From Candidatus Kapaibacterium sp. (GTDB lineage Bacteria; Bacteroidota; Ignavibacteria; Kapaibacteriales; UBA961), in NCBI GenBank assembly GCA_023259575.1, contig JALRHN010000150.1, positions 1-5,143 on the forward strand: a stretch of DNA of 5,143 nucleotides, written 5' to 3'. Below are positions 1-5,143 of this stretch, piece after piece. The position numbers were made by a program, and so were the translations under genes. Under the pieces are notes generated by a model. It was not told the origin of the DNA. It searched no databases and saw only the letters and a list, made by a program, of their open reading frames with translations. The first letter of the stretch is position 1. Every line of letters starts with the position of its first letter.

Positions 1-778
1 CATAAGAAAGATTAGTAGAAGCCAATGCTAAAGCAGCTCTAATACCAATTTGACCTAACATTCCATCAGTTCTATCAAATACCTTTAAGATAGCTTGTCT
101 GATAAATTGTCCTTGATTATATGATCTTTGATGATCTCCCGTTGCGAATGCTTTTCTAGACCTTAAAACCCTTAATGTAGAAGCTGAATTGTCATCATAA
201 CCTAATAGTTCAATAATTCCCATAGCTTGAGAAAAACCAAATTCTATGTAATAATCAATAGATGAAATCCCAGCAATTTTTTTGACTTCTTTTATATAAC
301 GTTCCTGGCCATAAATAGATCGAACATTTGCTATGATATTTCCACCTGTTGTATCTCCTTTTCTAATCATTGCAAATGTACCTCGAGGAATAGATATAAT
401 TTCTATCTGGCCTGAGTCTAGAAAAAATCTGACAATATGATTTGCATCAGCCCTTGCTGACTTTTGTCCAAGTCGAGAATCTATTCCGGTAATAAGAACA
501 TTTACAACTCTTCCAGAAGGCATTGGAAATTGAGTTTTATGAAGCAAAACAGATGAATCTAAAACTTGATTTTGCTGAGAAGTATCAATACTTTTTGGAA
601 TTGTATCTAATACTTTCGTGACTATAGAATCAACTGTTTGAATATCTTTGCTTGTATCAATCGTGGCTGGAATGCTGTCGTTTTGTACTATTGGAGTTTT
701 TTGATCTACTTTTTCTGTACATTGAAATAATAATATACTTAAGCAAGCTATAATCAAGCTTCTAATCATACTTCCCAT
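1..778 (-). CDS. LytR-CpsA-Psr (LCP) family lipoprotein, 3' end beyond window
   Basis: This minus-strand frame is open from the ATG at 778 to the window edge, giving 259 residues with no stop. Residues 1-20 look like a lipoprotein signal: a short basic start, a hydrophobic core and LLFQC with Cys20 as the lipidation site. Residues 21-85 form a polar linker rich in Asp, Ser, Thr and Gln. From about residue 90 the LCP pattern appears in order: VLITGIDSR (94-102), RADANHI (109-115, matching RSDTMML), ISIPRGTF (128-135, matching SIPRDTY), IDYYIEF (174-180), RSRK (206-209) and D215-x2-R218-x3-Q222. Known LCP enzymes move glycopolymers from a lipid pyrophosphate carrier onto cell-wall or surface acceptors; the acceptor in a diderm of this kind is unknown. 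The second acidic residue of the site (PRD) is Gly133 here. An alternative start, Met4 at 769, sits just after GGGAAG and would still leave a usable signal peptide. The family call is firm; activity is not. Confidence 0.8.
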   Translation of the reverse strand, partial: MGSMIRSLIIACLSILLFQCTEKVDQKTPIVQNDSIPATIDTSKDIQTVDSIVTKVLDTIPKSIDTSQQNQVLDSSVLLHKTQFPMPSGRVVNVLITGIDSRLGQKSARADANHIVRFFLDSGQIEIISIPRGTFAMIRKGDTTGGNIIANVRSIYGQERYIKEVKKIAGISSIDYYIEFGFSQAMGIIELLGYDDNSASTLRVLRSRKAFATGDHQRSYNQGQFIRQAILKVFDRTDGMLGQIGIRAALALASTNLSY

Positions 779-807
779 TTCTTAACCCTGGAATATACTA
801 TTGTCGA

Positions 808-839
808 TAAATTTATTCTTTTATAAAACGTAATGTCAA
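808..839 (-). promoter_or_regulatory. Candidate promoter of the LCP gene
   Basis: Read on the minus strand, TTGACA lies at 839-834 and, after 18 bases, TAAATTTA at 815-808. The second box also fits the Bacteroidota -7 consensus TAnnTTTG except for its last base. Transcription would start around 800-803, leaving a leader of roughly 25 bases before the ATG at 778. The match and the position are good, but AT-rich DNA gives many chance -10 boxes. Confidence 0.45.
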
Positions 840-854
840 CCTAAATTCAATCAA

Positions 855-873
855 ATACTTATAAAATAAGTAT
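855..873. repeat. Perfect 8-bp inverted repeat, possible operator
   Basis: ATACTTAT at 855-862 and ATAAGTAT at 866-873 are exact reverse complements separated by AAA. The dyad sits in the 281-base region between the divergent LCP and lysA genes, just upstream of the candidate LCP promoter on the minus strand. It is AT-only apart from one G:C pair per arm and has no following T-tract, so it resembles a binding site for a dimeric regulator more than a terminator. No other copy was noticed in the window. Confidence 0.35.
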
Positions 874-936
874 GAAAATTTCCTAAACTACATTGCAGAA
901 TAATCAATATTTATATCAAGAAATAATAATAAGCTG

Positions 937-966
937 TTGTAAAATAATGAAAAATGATAATATTAT
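937..966 (+). promoter_or_regulatory. Weak candidate promoter for lysA
   Basis: TTGTAA at 937-942 and TATTAT at 961-966 are separated by 18 bases, which fits a sigma-70-like layout and would give a leader of roughly 85-90 bases before lysA. The surrounding DNA is almost all A and T, so similar matches occur by chance, and there is no TAnnTTTG box. The rest of 779-1059 shows no gene, no riboswitch-like fold and no terminator that I can support. Confidence 0.2.
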
Positions 967-1059
967 GATTAAGTAAATATATTAAAGATGAAAACTGAAT
1001 CACTAGATTCTTTATCAAACCAGTAAATTGTTATCATATTCAAATCTCACTACTATAAC

Positions 1060-2262
1060 ATGAATCTCACAGTATCTCAATTATTACAATGTGCCGAACA
1101 GTTTGGTACTCCTTTATATGTTTATAATGCTGATAATATATCATATCAGTATAATATACTCCAACATGCATTTTCCTCACATCCAACACGATTTTTTTAT
1201 GCATGTAAAGCATTAACGAATATTTCTATTTTGAAATATGTCTATCAATTAGGTGCTTCATTAGACTGCGTTAGTATCAATGAAGTTAAGCTAGGATTAT
1301 ATGCTGGATATGATCCTAAGCGTATTTTATTTACCCCAAATTGTGTTGAGTTTTCAGAAATTCAAGAAGCTAAAGAATTGGGTGTTTTGATTAATATTGA
1401 TTCAATTTCTGTATTAGAAGTATTCGGTAATACTTATGGTGATTCTTATCCAGTATGCATAAGGATAAATCCTCATATAGAAGCCGGTGGTAATTATAAA
1501 ATATCTACAGGGCACATAGATAGCAAATTCGGCATATCTATTCATCAAGTTAGGCATATCGAAAGAATTGTCAAGACAACAGGTTTGCATGTACATGGTC
1601 TTCATATGCATACAGGTAGTGAAATTAAAGATATTGATGTGTTCCTTCAGGCACTCGATGTATTGTTTGATATGGCCACTAGATTTCCTGCTTTGGACTT
1701 TTTAGATCTTGGAAGCGGATTTAAAGTACCATATAAAGCAGGTGATACCGGAACTGATATTCATAAATTAGGTGAAAAAGTTGGCTTAGCTTTTAAAGCT
1801 TTTGAAGTAGAGTATGGACGTCCTTTAGAAGCTTGGTTCGAACCCGGTAAATTTCTGGTAAGTGATGCTGGATATTTATTAGTAAACACAAATATCATAA
1901 AACAAACTACTGCTACTGTTTTTGCTGGAGTAAATTCAGGTTTTAATCATTTAATAAGACCCATGTTTTATGATGCTTATCATGAGATCCTTAATATCTC
2001 ACATCCAGATGGGCCAGAGCGAATATATACTGTTGTGGGAAATATTTGCGAAACTGACACTTTTGCTTGGGATAGAGTAATACCCGAGATAAAAGAAGGT
2101 GATATACTTTGCTTTAAGAATGCTGGAGCCTATGGTTTTGAAATGAGTAGTAATTTTAATTCTCGGTTAAAACCTGCAGAAGTTCTTGTACAACATGGTG
2201 TGCCTAAACTTATACGAAAAAGACAAACATTTGAAGATCTTTTGCATAATCAAGTTGAATAG
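1060..2262 (+). CDS. lysA: Diaminopimelate decarboxylase
   Basis: This enzyme decarboxylates meso-2,6-diaminopimelate to L-lysine, the last step of lysine synthesis by the diaminopimelate route, in the cytoplasm and with pyridoxal phosphate (PLP). It is a fold-type III enzyme: an alanine-racemase-like barrel in the N-terminal two thirds, then a beta domain. Visible landmarks are FYACKAL with the PLP lysine Lys50, HMHTGSEI (182-189), the phosphate-binding LDLGSGF (215-221), EPGKF (261-265), Arg300 and Tyr304 in the substrate region, CETD (330-333) with Cys330 and Glu331 expected to act across the dimer, and GAYGFEMSSNFNSR (356-369) with Tyr358. At 400 residues it is a normal length for the short Bacteroidota form and has no fused aspartokinase. 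The start is fixed: an in-frame TAA lies at 1024-1026 and no other ATG, GTG or TTG follows before 1060. There is no Shine-Dalgarno sequence. A barrel-protein gene follows 36 bases downstream and may be co-transcribed. Confidence 0.97.
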   Translation: MNLTVSQLLQCAEQFGTPLYVYNADNISYQYNILQHAFSSHPTRFFYACKALTNISILKYVYQLGASLDCVSINEVKLGLYAGYDPKRILFTPNCVEFSEIQEAKELGVLINIDSISVLEVFGNTYGDSYPVCIRINPHIEAGGNYKISTGHIDSKFGISIHQVRHIERIVKTTGLHVHGLHMHTGSEIKDIDVFLQALDVLFDMATRFPALDFLDLGSGFKVPYKAGDTGTDIHKLGEKVGLAFKAFEVEYGRPLEAWFEPGKFLVSDAGYLLVNTNIIKQTTATVFAGVNSGFNHLIRPMFYDAYHEILNISHPDGPERIYTVVGNICETDTFAWDRVIPEIKEGDILCFKNAGAYGFEMSSNFNSRLKPAEVLVQHGVPKLIRKRQTFEDLLHNQVE

Positions 2263-2298
2263 AGAACACTGACTTTTACCTATTATAAAGAGCTTAAT

Positions 2299-3201
2299 AT
2301 GAGATTAAGAACAGTTATGTATATGTTTATTTGTACTATGATTAGTATTATTAACTGTTATAGCCAAGTATCGGCTAAGCCGAACTTAGGTGATATGCAA
2401 AAAGCTGATAGTACTTGGTATAAAATTGTGTTGAAAGATGGTACTTCGCTCACAGCGAATATTCTGTCGCAAGATCAAAAAACAATGATTATTGCTACAC
2501 AATCACTTCCCAGGCTTGAATTAGCACAAGATCAAATAGTATCAGTAAAAAAAATACAAGCTGTGAATATTAAAAGTGGGGAATACAGGTTTCCTAATCC
2601 AAATGAAACCCGATATTTATTTGCACCTTCAGCAATAAACCTGAAAAAAGGAGAAGGATATTATCAAAATACATATCTATTCCTTCATTCTTTTAACTAT
2701 GGAATTACAGATAATTTTTCAATAGGTGGGGGTTTCGAATTTTTAAGCACAATTGGTGTAATTGGGGATTCTTATTTTAATCCAATTTGCTTTATTACTC
2801 CAAAATTGGGTTTTCAGGTACAAGAAAAATTATATCTTGGTGTTGGTATGTTGATAGGAAATGTTCCCGGAATTACACCATTAATAATGAGCTATGTTCT
2901 TGGTACTTATGGAGATACCGAAGATAATCTGACATTAGGAATTGGTATGAGCTCTGCTGAACTTAATCTTCCTAAATCTCCTGTATATGCTTTAAGTGGC
3001 ATGACAAGGATATCAAAAAGAATGTCTTTAATAACTGAAAATTGGATTTTACCCTTTGATATTTATAAGCCAATCTTTTCATATGGAATTAGATTTTCAG
3101 GAGAACAAATGTCTGCAGATTTTGCTTTAATTAATAATGCAGATTTTGCTGAAATATTCTATTTAGGTATTCCATATGTAGACTTTGTAGTTAAATTTTA
3201 G
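2299..3201 (+). CDS. Exported protein, probable outer-membrane beta barrel, unknown function
   Basis: I do not recognise a named family. Residues 1-26 look like a secretion signal: basic start, hydrophobic core, and a possible signal peptidase I site after VSA (24-26). A lipobox reading (IINC, Cys20) is less convincing. Residues 38-87 form a small beta-rich module beginning WYKIVLKDGTSL, of the compact Sm-like or SH3-like type seen in exported Bacteroidota proteins. From about residue 105 come alternating hydrophobic and polar strands with aromatic girdle residues (YYQNTYLFLHSFNYG, FSIGGGFEF, LYLGVGMLIG, LTLGIGM, FSYGIRFSG), and the protein ends VDFVVKF. A C-terminal Phe is typical of barrels inserted by BamA. 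A barrel of about 10-12 strands is my inference. The gene starts 36 bases after lysA stops, with no terminator between and only a weak purine stretch (AAAGAG, 2288-2292) upstream. Its stop lies two bases from the convergent neighbour. Met7 and Met9 are alternative starts. Confidence 0.7.
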   Translation: MRLRTVMYMFICTMISIINCYSQVSAKPNLGDMQKADSTWYKIVLKDGTSLTANILSQDQKTMIIATQSLPRLELAQDQIVSVKKIQAVNIKSGEYRFPNPNETRYLFAPSAINLKKGEGYYQNTYLFLHSFNYGITDNFSIGGGFEFLSTIGVIGDSYFNPICFITPKLGFQVQEKLYLGVGMLIGNVPGITPLIMSYVLGTYGDTEDNLTLGIGMSSAELNLPKSPVYALSGMTRISKRMSLITENWILPFDIYKPIFSYGIRFSGEQMSADFALINNADFAEIFYLGIPYVDFVVKF

Positions 3202-3203
3202 GA

Positions 3204-4439
3204 TTATTTAGGCCTATAGCCAGTAGTTTCAGAATATGTTCCTACAGTTTGCCACAACGGCTTTCCTGCTTGACTTCTTAAACCTAGCATATCAAAACTT
3301 GCATACTTTCTATCACCATTCTCATCCAATATTGTCCAACCAGTTGCACCATAATATAATTCTGCTTGTTTCACGATGGATTGTCTTAAGAATTCTTTAC
3401 TTATATCTTTAGAATCAGAACCCATAATTGATAAAGCTGTAATCATAATTGCATCATATACACCTAAAGCATAGGCATCTGGGGTATTTCCAGTTCTATT
3501 TTGTATTGCCAAGATTATTGGATCTGCTTTTGTAAAAGCTTCTCCAATCCCAAATGCTGGACAAGGATATCCAACTTTTTCAAAGAAATTAGGTTGAGAT
3601 AATAATACTTGTGACCCAACTGTTCCATCTCCACCATACCAACGTATCGATGATAGTACTGTGTCATTACTCGTAATGTAAGAAGCTATGTCCACAACTT
3701 CATCAAATCCTGGATTATAGATTGCAACAGCATTAATTCCGTATTGTTTAACTGCATTTATGCATGTTTCTTTTAAAGTTGAAAGTACTTTTGAATAATC
3801 AGTAATTCCTGGTTCATATGATATATCACTTAAAACAATTCCTCCATTTTTGGCAAATGCAGCTGATGCTGAAACACTAAGACCTTTATTGCCAATATCA
3901 TTTCTCCAAAATGGAATCATTACTGACTTTGCTTCATATTTCATCATAGAAGCAATTGCAGGGCCTTCTTTAGTGTCATTAGGACAAATCCTTAAAATAT
4001 AATCATTTGGAATTGCTAGGGATCCTGCGGTGCTAGAAGGACTGATTAATAATATTCGGGCACTATCTGCATAAGATTTTAATGCAGTTAATTCTGCACT
4101 TGATTGAGGTCCGATAAGAATTTGAATCTTCTTGCTATTAGCTTCTTTTAGTGATTCTAGGGCTAGATTAGGAAGTAATTTAGTATCAAAATTAGTAAAT
4201 GAAAATCGAATTGATAATCCTCTTTCAGCTGCAATTGCATTTGCTTGATTAATTGCAATATCTGCTGCAGCAATGGCATCTTTACCTAATGTATTCCAAT
4301 TACCGGTAATCGAGAATAATCCTCCAATCACAATTACTGTATCTGAATTATCATTATTATGTATCTCATTATGATTTTCTTTGCATGATGAGAAAAAAAT
4401 ACCAAAAAGAATGAAAAGAGTGATAAATGTATGTTTCAT
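3204..4439 (-). CDS. Lipid-anchored type 1 periplasmic binding protein, LivJ/LivK family
   Basis: This is a substrate-binding protein of the branched-chain amino acid type (Peripla_BP_6 fold), which captures small ligands such as amino acids or amides in the periplasm. Residues 1-19 form a lipoprotein signal ending FSSC with Cys19; a short polar tether with many Asn and His follows (20-34). The fold begins at VIVIGGLFSITGNW (35-48), where SITG matches the usual P-x-TG region, and continues with NTLGKDAIAAADIAINQAN. The ligand-site block is clear: GPQSSAE (110-116), LLISPSSTAGSL (130-141), the Y-x-PG-x-TDYS loop (208-216) and DAYALGVYDAIMI (321-333), with a C-terminal GATGWTILDENGDR (364-377). 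At 411 residues it is a normal length. No permease or ATPase gene lies next to it in the window, so its partner and ligand are unknown; it could also serve a sensor. It starts 40 bases after the NRAMP stop and has TACTATAA instead of a Shine-Dalgarno sequence before its ATG. Confidence 0.88.
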   Translation of the reverse strand: MKHTFITLFILFGIFFSSCKENHNEIHNNDNSDTVIVIGGLFSITGNWNTLGKDAIAAADIAINQANAIAAERGLSIRFSFTNFDTKLLPNLALESLKEANSKKIQILIGPQSSAELTALKSYADSARILLISPSSTAGSLAIPNDYILRICPNDTKEGPAIASMMKYEAKSVMIPFWRNDIGNKGLSVSASAAFAKNGGIVLSDISYEPGITDYSKVLSTLKETCINAVKQYGINAVAIYNPGFDEVVDIASYITSNDTVLSSIRWYGGDGTVGSQVLLSQPNFFEKVGYPCPAFGIGEAFTKADPIILAIQNRTGNTPDAYALGVYDAIMITALSIMGSDSKDISKEFLRQSIVKQAELYYGATGWTILDENGDRKYASFDMLGLRSQAGKPLWQTVGTYSETTGYRPK

Positions 4440-4479
4440 ATTTATAGTAAATCTGTGTTAAATAGGATATATGGAATAG

Positions 4480-5143
4480 TTAGACTGATAAATATAGCAT
4501 TATTACCGATGCTAAAGACATTATAATTAATGCTATAAATCCTGCAATATTGGTATAAAGTGTATTTGTAAACTCACCCATAATACTTTTGTTGTTTGAT
4601 ATGTGTAATATTATAGCAATTAATACAGGTGCAGTACATCCATATAAAATTGCCGTATAAATTAGGGCTTGTATCGGACTAATTCCTAAATAATGCAATG
4701 ATAAACCTAAAATTAAGCACATAATAATGATTGTATAAAATGCCTTAGCTTCATGAAATTTTTTATCTAAACCTTGTTCCCAATCAAATATTTCAGATAT
4801 CATATAGGATAAAGAGCCGCTTAAAACGGGAATAGCTATTAATCCTGTACCAATGATACCAATTGAAAACAATAAATATGCGGCATCACCAGCAAGGGGT
4901 CTAAGAGCCATAGCAGCTTGTTCAACGGTTTGAATATCATGTATATTGCCATTAAATAAAACTGTTCCAGTTGTTAAAATGATAAAATACATGATAAGAC
5001 CAGAAAATCCCATTCCAAAATCAACATCACCATTTATCTCAGAAATTGTCTTTTTATTGATTACTATTTCTTTTTTTTGTCGTCTTTCCTCAACTTCCAT
5101 AGAAGCTTGCCAGAAAAATAAATAGGGAGAAATGGTTGTTCCA
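4480..5143 (-). CDS. NRAMP-family divalent metal transporter, C-terminal half, start beyond window
   Basis: This inner-membrane secondary transporter belongs to the NRAMP family, whose members move divalent metal ions (usually Mn2+ or Fe2+), mostly with protons. The frame is open to the right edge and gives 220 residues. The first 14, GTTISPYLFFWQAS, read straight into MEVEERR, so the ATG at 5100 is internal. These residues correspond to helix 6. Further helices lie at about 44-64 (GFSGLIMYFIILTTG), 89-112 (LLFSIGIIGTGLIAIPVL), 134-152, 158-180 and 197-219, fitting helices 7-11 of the family. Conserved family stretches include ALRPLAG (79-85) and the NN-x2-IMG turn (183-189). Family members have about 400-450 residues, so roughly half is missing. 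Helix 6 has ISPY where classic MntH proteins carry the MPH metal-binding motif, so this is a divergent NRAMP subgroup and its metal should not be assumed. The downstream binding-protein gene is 40 bases away on the same strand. Confidence 0.9.
   Translation of the reverse strand, partial: GTTISPYLFFWQASMEVEERRQKKEIVINKKTISEINGDVDFGMGFSGLIMYFIILTTGTVLFNGNIHDIQTVEQAAMALRPLAGDAAYLLFSIGIIGTGLIAIPVLSGSLSYMISEIFDWEQGLDKKFHEAKAFYTIIIMCLILGLSLHYLGISPIQALIYTAILYGCTAPVLIAIILHISNNKSIMGEFTNTLYTNIAGFIALIIMSLASVIMLYLSV

Noticed and set aside
957..966. Palindrome ATAATATTAT as an operator
   Set aside because: It is made only of A and T in an almost pure AT stretch, where such short palindromes are expected by chance.
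779..1059. Lysine riboswitch or T-box leader before lysA
   Set aside because: The region is nearly all A and T, with none of the conserved GC-containing stems or loop motifs of those elements and no terminator hairpin.
1414..1611. Open reading frame of 65 codons on the minus strand inside lysA
   Set aside because: It lies wholly within the well-supported lysA gene on the opposite strand, resembles no known protein and has no start signal; it is a chance frame.
1702..1722. LysA has GSG in the phosphate-binding loop rather than the usual GGG
   Set aside because: The form LDLGSGFKVPY is, as far as I know, usual in Bacteroidota LysA proteins, and all other active-site landmarks are intact, so this is lineage variation.
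2356..2358. Cys20 of the barrel protein as a lipoprotein anchor
   Set aside because: IINC is a poor lipobox and a VSA signal peptidase I site follows six residues later; a barrel with a C-terminal Phe would not need a lipid anchor.
5098..5100. ATG at 5100 as the start of a 206-residue membrane protein
   Set aside because: The frame continues upstream without a stop and encodes GTTISPYLFFWQAS, a conserved NRAMP helix-6 segment, so this Met is internal.
1..5143. Mobile element, CRISPR array, toxin-antitoxin or defence system
   Set aside because: No transposase, integrase, terminal repeats, spaced repeat array or small gene pair is visible; all long frames are accounted for by envelope, transport and lysine genes.

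Overview
The window is AT-rich, gene-dense bacterial DNA. It most likely comes from a member of Bacteroidota or a close relative (FCB group). Three things point there: the diaminopimelate decarboxylase is of the short Bacteroidota type (GSGFKVPY, KQTTATVFAG and MSSNFNSR blocks); a predicted outer-membrane barrel protein ends in a C-terminal phenylalanine and two lipoproteins carry lipobox-like signals, so the cell is diderm; and the starts lack good Shine-Dalgarno sequences. The species cannot be named from this sequence.

Layout. Bases 1-778 (minus strand, running off the left edge) encode the N-terminal 259 residues of a lipid-anchored LytR-CpsA-Psr (LCP) family protein. This gene is open to the window edge without a stop codon. 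A 281-base divergent intergenic region (779-1059) follows. It holds a good promoter candidate for the LCP gene, a perfect 8-bp inverted repeat and a weak promoter candidate for the rightward genes. Bases 1060-2262 (plus) encode lysA, the last enzyme of lysine biosynthesis. After 36 bases comes an unrecognised exported protein (2299-3201, plus), probably an outer-membrane beta barrel with a small N-terminal beta module. Two leftward genes occupy the right part. A lipid-anchored type 1 periplasmic binding protein of the LivJ/LivK family lies at 3204-4439, ending two bases from the barrel gene. Upstream of it is the C-terminal half of an NRAMP-family metal transporter (4480-5143), which runs off the right edge. 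Its reading frame continues past the ATG at 5100 to the window edge, so that ATG is internal.

How the genes work together. lysA plus the barrel protein, and NRAMP plus the binding protein, are each close enough to be co-transcribed, but no shared pathway is evident. No permease or ATPase for the binding protein is in view. I see no tRNA, rRNA, CRISPR array, insertion sequence, phage gene or defence system. The window reads as ordinary chromosomal housekeeping and envelope genes. The points most worth checking are an altered metal-binding position in the LCP protein, its repetitive linker, the non-canonical helix-6 motif of the NRAMP protein, and the operator-like dyad between the divergent genes.
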